From positions 9,550,109 through 9,614,108 of the forward strand of contig JAJEKV010000004.1 in NCBI GenBank assembly GCA_021234155.1: 64,000 nucleotides of DNA, read 5' to 3'. The position numbers and the translations under genes are program-made. The notes beneath the pieces are model-generated. The model saw only the letters and a program-made list of their open reading frames with translations. It had not been told where the DNA came from and did no database searches. Origin of the DNA: Isoetes taiwanensis. Taxonomy: Eukaryota > Streptophyta > Lycopodiopsida > Isoetales > Isoetaceae. Numbering within the stretch: position 1 is the stretch's first letter; each line of letters begins with the position of its first letter. Of this stretch, positions 10,730-22,457 are shown piece after piece.

Positions 10730-12322
10730 GATAAAAAAAAAGTGTGACCATGGGAGCGAGACCTTGACGGAGGGTTTACTATGCTTATATGAAAATAATA
10801 GAGCTTGATTGATGAGTTGGAGACCTCATCTATATATAGTAATAAAAGCAAAAAATGATAGTTTGTGCAGAGCATCTCAGCCGTTGACCTTTTTTAGTTA
10901 CTTTCGTCCCTTGGATTTAGCGGTTTATTTGGCGCTGTTTGTTTTGTTCCTTGCCATTATCCAAAGCCGCCATGATTGACACCGATCTCAATAATCCGGA
11001 TTCCAAAGGGCATTTGTGCAGGCTAATTCATGATCCCAGAGGAAGCATGCGCTGCAGCTAAGAAAGCCCCGATCTGCATGCCCCCTTCACTTTATTTATT
11101 ACTGAAATATGGCTCCAAATGGCCCGGATTGGGGGCGGCTATGGGATAGTGGGATCCCTCAAACTCGAATCTGGAGAGCTTACCGTGCCACTGGGAGACT
11201 CGGATGTGGAGAGCAACCTAATACAAGGCCGTCTTTGTGTAAGTTTTTTCTCCTTTGCTTTTGATGGCTAGGTTTATTTTTCGTATAGTAGATATCGCCT
11301 CTTGCAATGTGGGCCTTATTATAAAACACAAGGAATCATTTCGGATTATGCAGAGTTAGATTCTAGAGTTATGCAAAGTTAGATTTCTCTAGATTTAGTC
11401 AAGGAACATGTTTGAGGACATGTTATGCAGAGTTAGATTTCTCTAGATTTAGTCAAGGACATGTTTGAGGATTTGGAGCCCTTTCCGATACATGTTTAAG
11501 AACATCTTGGGATCGATCATTTATGGCATTGTTTGCCAGAGGAATTTTGCTGCTAGCGGCCATATATGACTCCACACAAAAGAAAAATGGAACTGATTCA
11601 TTTCGGCATCTAGGTTATTTGTTGTGCTTCCACGACATTCAGCCGAAATAGACACAGTATGGTAAGATGCAGTCGAAATAGACATAGAGATATTTTTTTT
11701 AAGCAATAGACACAGAGAGGTTTCTTAAGCCATATGAAAGATTTTGGGCAATATCTCTTCCCTTTGTTCTCTATATCTTCTTTGATGGGTTTAGGTTCGA
11801 ACTTTCTATTTGTTTTTTGCAATTTGTTTGTCGAAATAGAATGCAAGAGAATTGGATATTTATCCCATTTTTTTTCTGTGATTCTTGGCTCTGATGCTGG
11901 CTACGCCAAAACAAAGATCTCATGGATATGAGCCATGCCATCCATCACACAATAAGGTTCCAAAAATATCTTTGGACTGTTTGCACAAAGCCGCCTCTTC
12001 ACCAGTCTGACACAAATATGCCTTCTGCATTTCGTTTACCTTGCATTTAGTGCATGCAAATGGTGTAAGTTTTCCTATTTATACCTTTCCAATTCTGTAG
12101 CATTTGAATGTTTGTGAAGGTTAGTTTTTGTTGTAATTTCTTAGATGACAAATGGTAAAACCGCATTCATGGCACAAACTCTCTGGATCCAGATGCGACA
12201 ATTGAACAAGTGAGTATTTTTGGCTAAGGGAGATAAAAGACACTCCATGGCTCATTAGGCTTTGGCACATCAATCAGCACTGGTGCTATATGCTATTGCC
12301 CAATATAGACTGGAACTTCACA
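10730..12322. other. no recognisable gene; short direct repeat at 11,345-11,470
   Basis: The stretch includes 'tatgcagagttagatt' and 'tctctagatttagtcaagga', each present twice (about 11,346-11,425 and 11,425-11,475), a local tandem duplication of roughly 70-80 bp. A TATA-like 'ctatatatag' sits at 10,831. No coding region is convincing; frames at 11,610-11,931 lack motifs. Confidence 0.5.
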
Positions 12323-12811
12323 TCACATGGTCTGGGTCATGCTTTGTTGGTGATCTAAAGTTTCAGAAAAGTCTTCTTGATCATTAAAGTAACTTGTATG
12401 TATAGCATACATGTTTGACATTAAAATATAACCTGCTGCATCTTGGAGATCTAACTGGACAACTTCGTCTATTGCAGACTCGGCTAACTTAAGTGCGCCA
12501 TGAATATAACAAGCCCCAAGAAATAACATCCAAACCACAATATCACATTGAAAAGGCAATGAGTCTATAATATCTTTTGTCTCATACAGGTGCCCTAGAT
12601 GGCCTAGAAGATCAGCCATACATGCATAATGCTCAACTAATGGTGCAACATTATAGACTTGGCTCATGGAATCAAAACAGTGACAAGCTTCATCAAACAT
12701 ACCCTCATAGGTGCAACCAGCAAGAACTGAAACAAAGGTAATTGCATTTGGCTTGGATCCTTGCCTTTGCATTTGATAGAATAAATCAAATGCCGCCTTT
12801 CCATTTCCATA
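12323..12811 (-). pseudogene. PPR protein fragment (PLS type, E-motif region)
   Basis: The minus strand reads FDLFYQMQRQGSKPNAITFV (end of one PPR motif), then the C-terminal signature EHYACMADLLGHLGHLYE and SLPFQCDIVVWMLFLGACY, and finally AAGYILMSNMYA. These are the last PPR motifs plus the E1/E2 start of plant organellar RNA-editing or processing factors. Conserved positions have changed (CMVDLLGR is CMADLLGH). Homology stops after about 12,405 and the frame ends at 12,323. The upstream side is cut at 12,811 by a poly(A)-ended LINE. A full protein would be several hundred residues, so this is a relic. Confidence 0.85.
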
Positions 12812-12814
12812 TTC

Positions 12815-13575
12815 TTTTTTTTTTGAAGGATGTCAAACGTTATTAATAACACTCCATCATATACATAATACAATGCAGAGACAGAAATAAAAAATCCAGT
12901 GGACAATCAGATCCAACTGAGCAGGGCCACCCATCTAAGCATGACAGTATAATGCAATTCACACTATTTTCCTCTCCTACAAAGAGAAGAATAATATATA
13001 ATCATATTTATAGAAAAGTTACTTTAACCAGGTCGAACTTCCACATCCATAGAATCATTAACAGCAACTTGATCTGCTCCATGGTATCTCAGTGCCACTG
13101 AATCAGGGACATCCACTGTAACAATCGTAGTAGATACTGGAGCTACAGAGTGAACTAACGCAGATTGAGGAGCCGAGCTATTTTTGTGGCGTGCAAGCTT
13201 CTTCAAGCGTGGAGTAGACCATCCTTCTTCTAATAATTCTTGCTTGTGAGCAATGTCCAGAAGACGAGATTGTTGATCCTCATTAAGAGGGTCTACTGAT
13301 ATAGACTGAGATGGAGATGCATTCGAAGAAGGCGATGGTGCAGAAGTAGCTAGAGAAGAAGGCACGCAAGCTGGTAACACTGGCGGGTTGGAAGAAGATG
13401 ATACCACACGACATTCGAGTGAAGTAGCTGCTATGTAACAGGGGATAGGAGCAGTTGGGGAGGTAGAGACAAAAGTATGCCTAGACCATATTCTGCATAA
13501 GCTGAGATAATAACAATCCATAATGCTAAAATGAATTGAATCAGATGTTGGCGTGTGGAGTGGCAAGCAATGCAA
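12815..13575 (-). mobile_element. LINE fragment with poly(A) tail inserted in the PPR gene
   Basis: On the minus strand an open frame (13575-13024, Ser/Pro-rich, with LNEDQQSRLLDIAHKQELLE and GWSTPRLKKLARHK) is followed by about 200 bp of untranslated sequence. That ends 'ataacgtttgacatccttc' plus ten A (12,824-12,815), directly abutting PPR coding sequence. The frame resembles a plant LINE ORF1 linker but has no decisive domain. The orientation is the same as the PPR gene, so the insertion removed the PPR 5' part or separated it. Confidence 0.55.
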
Positions 13576-14520
13576 GGATGCAAACCAGGTCTATTTCTCT
13601 GCTTAAAAGGGCTTATCTTTCTCTGCTTTATGTGCCTTTGTCTGCTTCGTATCCTTCATCTGGCATTGCAAGGTTGTCTTGTATTGTTCCTCATAATAGG
13701 GATGAGATTAGTCTATCACAAAGATCACGGGAATGAGGTTAGTCCTAATGCAGAATTTATAGACTCGTTGTTGCTAATTTAGAAATTTGAACCGGCTGCT
13801 CCAGCTCCTTCCAGTGCAGGTCCGATGCACGACCTCGTGAGCAAAATGAAATGTCGACGATGTAAGTAAGACAACAGATGTAGCCGAGTCTTTCGGTATT
13901 TCTTAAAAATAAAATAGATTTGCAAAAGGTAACTCTTATTTCCCTCTTAAATGCCTCTCAACCGTCGTAGCTTTCTTTGTTAGCTTAACCCTTAGATATG
14001 TCTTCACCAGCTTTTGTCTTTTACTTCATGAAACTTCTGTTATGATTGCATTTCTTACTATGCTAAATCATGAGTTTGTTGTTTCATTAGCTTACTTATG
14101 AAAGGTAAGCTTCTTTGGTGCAATATAAGCTTGATGTTTCCGCTCTAGAGGGATCCAACAGAGACCAGAGATGATGAGTTCCCTCTTGGATGGGTCCACT
14201 CCTCAAGCCTGCTGCTAAAAATAGCCACCTCAATTCGTTCAGTAATTACTTGATTACAAAAGGCATTTTCCATGATGAATAGATGAAAAGGTTGCTTGGC
14301 GCCTTCTCTGCAGGACTGCTTCAAAATTCAAATTGTTCATGTGCTGTAGAAATCCCAGGATGAGGCAAAAGAGGCTGAGTGCAAGTGGGTTGTTTATGCA
14401 CTGCTAGAAATCTAATGGAATGGCATTTCTTGAAGGCCGGAGCATTGTAACCCCTATCTCAACTCTTCAACGTGATTTTTTCGATGAGTTTTGACCCTAA
14501 CCACTTTGGCAATGACAGGG

Positions 14521-14524
<4 letters not shown>
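13576..14524. other. no recognisable feature
   Basis: Unique-looking sequence with short motif-free frames (for example 13,536-13,782 plus strand). No repeats or termini are evident. Confidence 0.45.

Positions 14525-14551
<27 letters not shown>
14525..14551 (-). repeat. 27-base T run (possible retroposon poly(A) tail, minus strand)
   Basis: An uninterrupted run of 27 T. Read on the minus strand it is a poly(A) tract, as left by retroposed sequences. The sequence 5' of it on the minus strand (14,552-14,750) has no recognisable coding motif, so the source is unknown. Confidence 0.5.
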
Positions 14552-14793
14552 GGCTTGCTTCCATTGCTAAGTGTTGCGTCTCTGATATTTAAAGAATTAT
14601 GATCTGAAACAATTATTCTATTGCAAAGTTGTAGATCTCCATCTATGGAGGTTTGCATTTGCAGCCTCTGAAGGAAAAGGCTCCAAATCCTCAAACATGT
14701 CTCTTGACTTAATCCATGTTAATTTGTTGCAGGTGAGCATGTGAACACATCCAAGACATAGATTCTTCTTGAATTTTAATAACAGTTATCAAT

Positions 14794-17700
14794 TGAATAA
14801 GAATAAGAATAAGAATAGTTTTTTATCGTCCACTGAGACCAATCGGCTATGGGACCCAGAAGGAGCGCAACAAATTTATTACTGTCCGGGTTAAAAAACC
14901 CTCGCCCCGAAGGGTTTTCGAGGGAAAAACTGTGCCAGTAATAAGAATGATGTCAAACTGTACAAGTATACATCATCACGAAATAAATGTGTATGTACAT
15001 GTCAAGCGCGTGCCCGAGGATAGCTGATCTCGCATGTCCATGACCTCCTGAAGGTATGATCCTAGCACCCGTACAAATGCCGTGCTCAATGTCACATGTA
15101 GCGGTGGCGTGCCCGACCAACTCAAAGATAGCGGCGTCCGGATTTGATCATATCTTCGGGTCAACTTTGAAGGGTATGAGATTCATCCTCAATGACTCCC
15201 ATTTGGCAAAGATTGATGAGCACGCCCCGACGTGGCTCACCAATCCATCTGCATGTCTCAATTCGAAGATGATGTGCCCCTGTGCGAATGGAGGCAATGA
15301 GTCTGCGTCTTTTCATGGGCAAGTGGGTGGGCAGGTAGCATTGTGAGCCTCGTTCCAATGTGGGATTTATGTATATTTGGTAGTATGCCGTCTTGACCTG
15401 TTCAAGGGCTGGCATCCCAAAGCTTTGCCGATGAAGCAAACGTCAAGATATTGCCTCAAGCTATGGCGACCGCCTCTATTTGCACATGTATACACTCGTG
15501 CTCTGCACATTCCATCTAGCCATCCATTGAGCTCTCTTTTTTCTTCCAAGAGGCCTTGAGTATTTGGGCCCCATTGCCATGATATAAGCTATTTTAGGGG
15601 AGACGAGCATCGTCCATATTGACCATCTTCGAAAATAGACAATGTGGCGATCAAGGGCCCTCAAGAGGCAAGAATCCCGTCTCCCCGCAGTAGAATTTGA
15701 TATGGGACTGTGGACTTCACCCTAGTGCTCGTACCAAGAAGGCTTTACGCACTGCTCCAAGTCATTCCAAGTAGCAAGGGATACCTCTCGGGCCCATACT
15801 TCAACCCCGTGATAAAAGGACGGGCTCCACTAAGACCTTGAGCAGTGTGGTGATGGGTCCAATCATACAACTCAGCTCTATGACTATTGTTTTGCATTGC
15901 GTATAGTGCCTTCCAACCCGCCAGTATAGTAGAAGGAAACTCCACTCCCAAATATTTGTATGTGGATGCTACTTCCACATTCTCGCCCTCGAATCTGAAG
16001 GAGGGAATCCTACGTTGCATCGTGAAGATGATATGAAAACCACCTTAGTCTTGGCCAAGTTGACGCATATCGATATCAGTCGCTTGACAAAATGTGTCCG
16101 GGGCATCGAGATGTCGTTGCATGTCCGCTGGTGTGTAAGCTAGGAGGTCCACATCATCGCGATATATTAAGCGCTTGATGATCCGGTAGAGAAGGTGAGC
16201 CCCGTCAGCCCCCATTATCGGCAAAGCACGGACTCTCCAATTGATCAATGTAAAGCCCAAACAATGTTGGGGGAGAGGGCATCCCGGACGAACCCGATAC
16301 TACTATCAAATGGTTGGCTTGTCGGCCGCAACCGACCCGAGCATCTTTCATATAGCACAGCCATTAATCGTGATTACGCAAATCTACAGGAACCCCAAAC
16401 CGCCGCAATCTTGCCCATAGTTTTTCGAGGCACGCTGTCAAATGCCTTCACAAAATCCACGAAGCAACAATATAGATCCCGACGGCGGTTCTGGCCTGTC
16501 TTCAACCGTGAGTTCGCAATGTGAAGATGTGGTCAATGGTTGAGTGTCCGGGTCGAATCCCGCTGGGTGAGGGCCCGTATATCTCTGCTTGCCTGCCCGG
16601 CCCGTCAAGCTGTTGCTTTCGAGAATCCCGGCAAGCAATTTTGCAAACATCGAGGCCCGACCATGATTGTTCAGATTGGTCGGGCAAAGTCGGGTCACCC
16701 GCCTTATAGATGGGAACAACTCGCTATTGGTCCTTTCAGCGGGAAGCCTTCCTATAATGCCTTATTGAACAAAGGCGGTGATCAAGATCGCGGTATTATG
16801 GACGACCACGCCCACTTAAGCAATTACGCCGCATACCATCCGGTCGGGGCTTTCCCATTGGCAAGACGCCGTAAGCCTTGTTCCATGTCCAAATCACGGA
16901 TTTCCAAAGACGGGCCTTCTTGCGGGGGTAATGCCGCATGTGCACCCCGAGGGTCATATAGCATTGCAAGTATTGCCTCCATCGCTTCGGGGAGTGATGT
17001 TCCATGTGGAACATCTTGGCTTTCTAAGAACCCTTCGCCAGAAGGTCATGGGGTGACGTTCCAGGAGATAAAACATTTCCCTTTGATGCGCTGCAATGTA
17101 CCTGGCTTTCTTAGCTTTAAGGAAGACGCGGTACTATCTGATTGCATGTGGGCGTAAAGCAGGGTCTGTGACTTGGCGGAGCCAGTGTTTGTGTTCCTTG
17201 CACTCTGCATCAAACCATTGATTACGTGGGAAGGTTGTGTTCCTGGAGGTCCGTCGCGGGCGGCTTATCTCAAAGCATCTCTCTGCCGCAGTCCTAAGCA
17301 CATCAGTCAGCCGGCCTGTCTGTTGCTCTAGTGTAGGATATTGCAAAATTTCTACCAAGTCATCTATAAGCATCTGGGCATAAGCCCCTGCATGTTCATA
17401 ATCCAATCGCAGTCGAGGCATGTGAGGAGCTGTTGCACAGGGGGTTCACACAATCTGCCAAGCCAACTTCAAGTAAAGTGGTAAGTGGTCTGAGTCGATC
17501 TCTTCATCCCTATTAGTTGTTCCCACCTGGAAGTGCTTGACGACATGCATATCCCCGCCGGGCACCAAAGACATAGTCCACCACACTAGATCCTCCCCCT
17601 GGTTTTCCTGTCTACAAGTGCTCTTGCGGGTGGACGGCCACTATGCCAGTCCATTGCAGATTACCAGGTCAAAGATACCACAGAGCAAAAGCAATTGTCT

Positions 17701-18134
17701 ACCATAGCGCGTGACCTGATTGTCATCTGATGTCCGCGGGCCAAGCTCCTTCCGCAGACGCCGGCTGCAATATATCATCAATAAGGGATCAAATCTCATG
17801 GGTTGTTCTACCCGGTGCGGCGCATTGAAGTCTCCAAGGAGTATGACATCGCCCAATTGCTTTATCTTCGCCAGATGTCATCATATAGATCGACATAGGG
17901 GTCCAGCCTATCCACATCCGAGTGGGTGTGATAGAAGTTGCTTTCTGCATGTGGAAAGTAGCAGGCTGCCACAAAGAGGGGTCTGCTACTACAGTTTTGC
18001 ACATGCACCCACAAGTACCGGTTGTGCTTGTCTGTCTTGAACAAGGAGATTGACTGTGCCAAGGCCGTTCGATAGTAGCAGGCAACTCCCCCATGCCCCC
18101 GCTTTCCTGTGCAATACAAGTGCAAGCAGTTCAA
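14794..18134 (-). mobile_element. 5'-truncated LINE, family X, copy B
   Basis: Minus strand, 5' to 3'. The endonuclease part starts at about 18,134 with RGHGGVACYY and YVDLYDDIWRR, and includes LLGDFNAPHRVEQ (about 17,840). Reverse transcriptase follows: HSTIDHIFTLRTHG near 16,510-16,550, the catalytic block YRDDVDLLAYTPADMQRHLD near 16,150, and YKYLGVEF near 15,955. The C-terminal RRRLIASIRTGAHHLRIET is near 15,270. Stops and frameshifts divide it into at least six frames. The N-terminal endonuclease motif (VVSWNCRG in copy C) is missing, so it is 5' truncated. The 3' end has the family UTR and a gaataa repeat tail at 14,794-14,818. Confidence 0.85.
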
Positions 18135-19751
18135 AGTTGACCCGCATTCTTTATATGTTACGATGCAGTTCTATGGTATTATTCTCCTCTCTTCTTTAAT
18201 GTCAAGCATTACCATTCTAATTTTATTAACAAGTCGAATCACTGATTTTTTTGCTGATATGTTACTTCTCCAATGCAAAAAGTCCCAATATCAGTCACAT
18301 ATGGCATTTTATCTCCTTAGATTGCTCTGCTACACACGTCAGTTTTGCCAAGTATAACTTTATTGCAAAGTATCTATATGGTAATAGAGAATTATATACT
18401 TTATTAAACAATTTTCTAATGTGCATTCCTTAGTACTAATACTGATGGTATTTATACAATATCACGTGTGGGACACATAATACTGCTCTTCGAACATATT
18501 CTATTTTTGTGATGGTTAGATGCTGCTGGCTTGCTAAAATTATTGGTAAAAATATCATGTTGGTAAGATACAAAAGCTAATAGTAGTTTGTCTAAGGTTT
18601 CATATTTCTGCAGATTTGCCAAGAAATGGCTAGGAGCAATGATAGAATGGGTCGACTGCATCCATTCTAGGTCTACCATAATGCTTCTAAAGTTGTACAC
18701 TGCTTTTTAGTGCTTTGACTCGCAATATATTTGTTTTGGCACCCAAATTATCATGTACATGTAGTTCCCATAGAAACTTGTCATTGAGATATCAGAACTA
18801 GCATTTTTACAGGATAATTGCATGTAATATGTGCATCTGCAAGACAATGTTGGAAAGAATGATGCTTATCACGGGCTGCTATTTGGAGTTGCTTCAAAAT
18901 TGTACTCTTCTAATGCTATTTCGCCCCGCCTTCCGATTTAGAAGAAGTTAAAACAGTTGCATAGTTTGATCCCTGCTTCTGATCTGTGTTATCGTGAGCT
19001 CTATATACATTTTGTCTCAAGTTGCCTAATGCCCAGTGGGACTTGCTTTCACCACTGCTATTCAAGGTTGCTTCAAAATCATAATCTCCTCGGGAATCTC
19101 CTATGGTTATTTTACTCCCAGGAAGGAAGTTCAGTTAGTTGCATAGCTTGATTCCCGCGTCTGATCTAGCTCTACATTTTGTCTCGAGTTGCTCAATAGT
19201 ACAACTCTGTCAATGAGACTTTCTTTTTCTAAAGGACTAAAGTATCTTGTTATGCATTATTGCAAAAAATATATCAAATTTACACTCTAAACATCCTTTT
19301 CTTGTTGAATTATCATAGTAAATCTTGCAAAGGTGGATTAACCATTTGTTGCATGGCCTGACCCCTATATTCTTTACCTTGCTTCTTTGAACATCACTCC
19401 TAGAAAAAGGCCGTATTCACAGAGTCTCCCAAGACGTTATATAGAGTTTCCTTAAGACGAAGATATAGTAGATATGTTAGACAGTTTTCCCTTTAAGTGA
19501 GTCCATGGGTTGAATTGGTTTAAGTGAAAGCTATTTCAATGCCCATGGATTAGTTGATGTCTATAGTTGCAGGTTAGATAGTGATGGAAGTAGAGCAGGC
19601 TCCATTCACTAATATCATTCAACTGCACCAAAAAAAAAAGGGGGAAGGAAAGGAGACATTGATCGTATATAAATGAACACATTTAGGGAATAACACTTTT
19701 ATTATGATGTGGAATAGAGCTATTGCCGAGGTATAATCAAACGTTCTACAA
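18135..19751. repeat. non-coding DNA with a 180-bp diverged direct repeat
   Basis: Two blocks (about 18,885-19,035 and 19,065-19,200) both read 'ttgcttcaaaat', later 'gttgcatag.ttgat.cc.gc', then 'tctgatct' and 'acattttgtct.gagttgc'. They are old tandem copies. No protein-coding signal. Part of this stretch may be the body of the Helitron whose end lies at 20,100. Confidence 0.5.
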
Positions 19752-19887
19752 GAAGCAACATTGTCAATCTAATTCACAATAATTGAACATAAAGGGGAAG
19801 CAACATTGTCAACCTAATTCACAATAATTGAACATAAAGGGGAAGCAACATTGTCAACCTAATTCACAATAATTGAACATAAAGGGG
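19752..19887. repeat. three tandem copies of a 45-bp repeat
   Basis: Units start at 19,752, 19,797 and 19,842. The first differs from the others by one base (aatcta against aaccta). The array is continuous, without unique spacers, so it is a minisatellite and not a CRISPR array. Confidence 0.95.
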
Positions 19888-20058
19888 TAAATAGCAATGC
19901 TTCGTGCATATTTTTGCTATACTTTGGCATTGTATGGTTATTTTAAATCCCTTGAAATTGACCAATTATTTTTTATATACACTCAAAATTAGCTTGAACA
20001 TGGATGGGGTTATGCACCTTTTGTAAAATATATTTATATTTTATTAATTTATTATCTT

Positions 20059-20100
20059 ACGCCCGACAAAAAGCCCAGCAACGCTGGGCACTTTTTCTAG
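20059..20100 (+). mobile_element. Helitron 3' terminus
   Basis: A perfect 7-bp stem with 3-base loop (GCCCAGC, AAC, GCTGGGC at 20,073-20,089) is followed seven bases later by CTAG (20,097-20,100) and then T. This is the diagnostic 3' end of plant Helitrons: a hairpin about 7-12 bases before CTRR, with insertion 5' of a T. AT-rich sequence upstream also fits. Neither a RepHel open frame nor a certain 5' TC end is visible, so the element is probably non-autonomous, lying upstream on the plus strand with an unknown left border. Confidence 0.75.
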
Positions 20101-20269
20101 TATTTTTCTATAAGATCATCCATATGAATTTAGCTATTAATATTTTGCTATGCAATAATATACTAAACAAACCAATTCCCCCTTCTGTTTTGTCCCTTTT
20201 ACACTTCCACCAAGCAATTGACCACTGCTCATTCTTTGTCCTTCTATTATAAGTTTTCATTTTTATAAG

Positions 20270-20755
20270 TTTTATTTATATAAGTTTATTTTTTATTTAT
20301 AACTATAATCGTTATTAAAGAATAAACTTGATTTCAAAACTAATTTTCATTTGAATCTATTTAGAATTAGACATTTCAAGAATGTAAAAGTTTCAATTTG
20401 TAGTGATTTAACAGATTTAAAATTTAGCAATCATGATAATTAAATGAAATCTGATGGTTTGATAAGCGATTGACTTAAAACTATTATTAGAATTTCATAA
20501 GTTACAAACTTTTATACTTTTAAAAATAGTTTAAGAAAAGTTTTTTAGGTCGAAATTAATTAAATGATATAAAGTTATTGGTTTAATAAGAACTATTGAA
20601 TAATTTATTATTGATGAAATAAAATATATTGACATTTAATCAATAATAAACTATTTATTTTTTATTATACATAAACGTAATCATTTAATTAATTTCAATC
20701 TAAAACTTTTTTTAAATATTTTGAAAAGAATAGCATTCTAATTATACAGATTTGT
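20270..20755. repeat. AT-rich foldback block, copy 1
   Basis: Within this block, two arms (about 20,537-20,615 and 20,639-20,711) are imperfect inverted repeats: 'gaaattaattaaatga' pairs with 'tcatttaattaatttc', and 'aatttattattgat' with 'atcaataataaa'. The whole block recurs in the same orientation at about 22,800-23,280. Transcribed, it would fold into a long stem-loop. No coding. Confidence 0.7.
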
Positions 20756-20760
20756 CTTAG

Positions 20761-21200
20761 GCGAAGCTTTGGAGTTTGTCGCCAAACAATATGAGGTAAG
20801 TTTTAGTACACTTATTTCTATCATTATTGTTTAATATTGATATACTATTTTATTATTTAATGTTTAGATCATTATATTGTTTAATATTGATATATTATTT
20901 TATTATTTAATGTTTAGATCATTATTGTTTAATATTGATACGATTTTATAATTTAATGTATAGGACAAGATTGATCGTGTTCCAGATGTTTACAAGAGGT
21001 ATTCAAGAAGGTGGACTCCGCCCAAGGAAGCTAACTTTTCCACTTTTAGTATAGAAGAATAAGTGAAGATCCTTACGGAAAGGAGGGGGGTGGCGGAGGA
21101 AGACATGCAGGCACAAGAAAATGCATTGCATACTCTTGTGTTTGCTTATGATATATTTAACAAAATTTGGACTTATCCAGATTTAATAGATAGTACTTGT
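20761..21200 (+). pseudogene. captured two-exon gene fragment, copy 1 (nonsense)
   Basis: A 35-nt exon-like piece (20,761-20,795, reading EALEFVAKQYE) is followed by gtaagt and, after an AT-rich intron, by an acceptor tag at 20,961-20,963. The next exon reads DKIDRVPDVYKRYSRRWTPP and continues to ALHTLVFAYDIFNK. Exon-intron borders are preserved. A TAA at 21,059-21,061 interrupts it where copy 2 has CAA. RVPDVYKRYSRRW is reminiscent of the segment after the zinc finger in FAR1/MULE proteins, but that is a guess. No promoter or start codon is visible. Confidence 0.45.
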
Positions 21201-21249
21201 TAGGAGTCCTGTTAGGTTTACTCTAAAAAAAAATAATCTACAACTGCAA

Positions 21250-21578
21250 TTACCATTCAGCATTTCCAGGAAGTCCTTGAAATTTGCAGACTCGTCTTCA
21301 AATTCGGCATCTTCTTCTTCCTCGTCTTCTTCCTCCGACTACTCCTCTCCAGACGAGTCCCCGATCCATCCTTGAAGAACACCAGTAACATACTCTTGCT
21401 CCGAGAGTTTCTCTTCTTCCTCCTCTTCTTTCTCGATCTCTGATTCCTCATCAAAGGAATCAGAGGAATCGGAAGAATTAAGAGCAAGGAAACTCTGGAG
21501 TGGAGGGAAGACCTCCTCAAGCCGTAAGAGGTGCCTCTTGGAGGACACCTCTGGCTCTTCGGCTGCGGAACACTTCAT
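21250..21578 (-). pseudogene. acidic coding fragment with in-frame stop
   Basis: The minus strand from an ATG at 21,578 reads MKCSAAEEPEVSSKRHLLRL, then a Ser/Asp stretch and a Glu run (KEEEEEEKLSEQEYVTGVLQ). It meets TAG at 21,339 and continues in the same frame with SEEEDEEEEDAEFEDE and FKDFLEMLNG. Composition suggests the N-terminus of a nuclear acidic protein. The stop makes it non-functional unless it is part of a spliced transcript. It sits between two copies of the captured exon and beside a MITE, so it is probably also captured DNA. Confidence 0.4.
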
Positions 21579-21717
21579 GACACAGGTCGGAGGAGAATTC
21601 TGGCAAAGATTGGACGGAGAATGAGCAGAGAATGGGCGGCAAACAAGAGCGTGAACAGATATATGGCGGATTTGACGTAGAATTCGTAGGAATGATTAGA
21701 CTTCCAGGCCTATCAAC

Positions 21718-22264
21718 CAATGTTGTTAAGTATGTCAAAATCCGTACCTTTAAAAAATGTTTTTTTAAGATTTTTTGAAGTTTTTTAAAATTTTTGGAAA
21801 AAGTCTTTAAAAAAGTATTTCATATAAAATACGTTAAAAATCTTTAAAATCCTTTAAAATCTTTAAAAATCCTTCAAAATTTTAAAAAATCCTTAGACTG
21901 TGATTTTGTTTATTCAAATATATGATATTCTTGAACTTATTTATCTTTGTATATAAAATTCTTATATTTCTTAATGTTTTTCTGAACTTTCTTAAGAGTT
22001 GCATGACAAAAGAACTATTACTTGAACTTAATAGTTTCTAGTAGTAGCATAACTTTTTGATTTATTTGTTGACATGCTACATCTTGTAACTTGTAATAAA
22101 AATATACATTTTAACCATAACACATATATCCAATAAAGCAGTGCAAAGAATGTGCAATTTTTTTTTTTTTTTTTGCCATACCAAATCATAAAAATCCTTT
22201 AAAAAACATGAGGATTTTTATAAAGATACTTTAAAAATAAAAAACAGGTTTTTTAACAACATTG
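21718..22264. mobile_element. 547-bp hAT-like MITE
   Basis: Perfect 12-bp terminal inverted repeats (CAATGTTGTTAA at 21,718; TTAACAACATTG ending 22,264) are flanked by 8-bp direct repeats with one mismatch (ctatcaac 21,710-21,717; ctattaac 22,265-22,272). An 8-bp target duplication is the hAT hallmark. The interior is A/T-rich, full of 'tttaaaat' and 'aaatcctttaaaa' motifs, with a T run at 22,159-22,176 and no coding capacity. It therefore depended on a transposase supplied elsewhere. Confidence 0.8.
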
Positions 22265-22457
22265 CTATTAACTATCATTAAATGCCATTAAATTGAATCA
22301 GTAGACGGAAATGAAGAAGATAACACCAGAGAGGTGGATTTCCGAAGCCGAGCCATATCTTCCTTTGTATGGTCACATACAATTAGAGAAATGTCTTGCA
22401 GAGCTATAGCAGAAAGTATGAAGATAACAAAATTGAATAGAAAAAGATTGATCTTCC

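Noticed and set aside
19752-19887. CRISPR-like array
   Set aside because: Repeats are directly contiguous without spacers and the genome is a plant's.
20073-20096. Bacterial rho-independent terminator (GC hairpin followed by T run)
   Set aside because: The context is plant nuclear DNA, and the hairpin is followed by CTAG and T at Helitron spacing, which explains it better.
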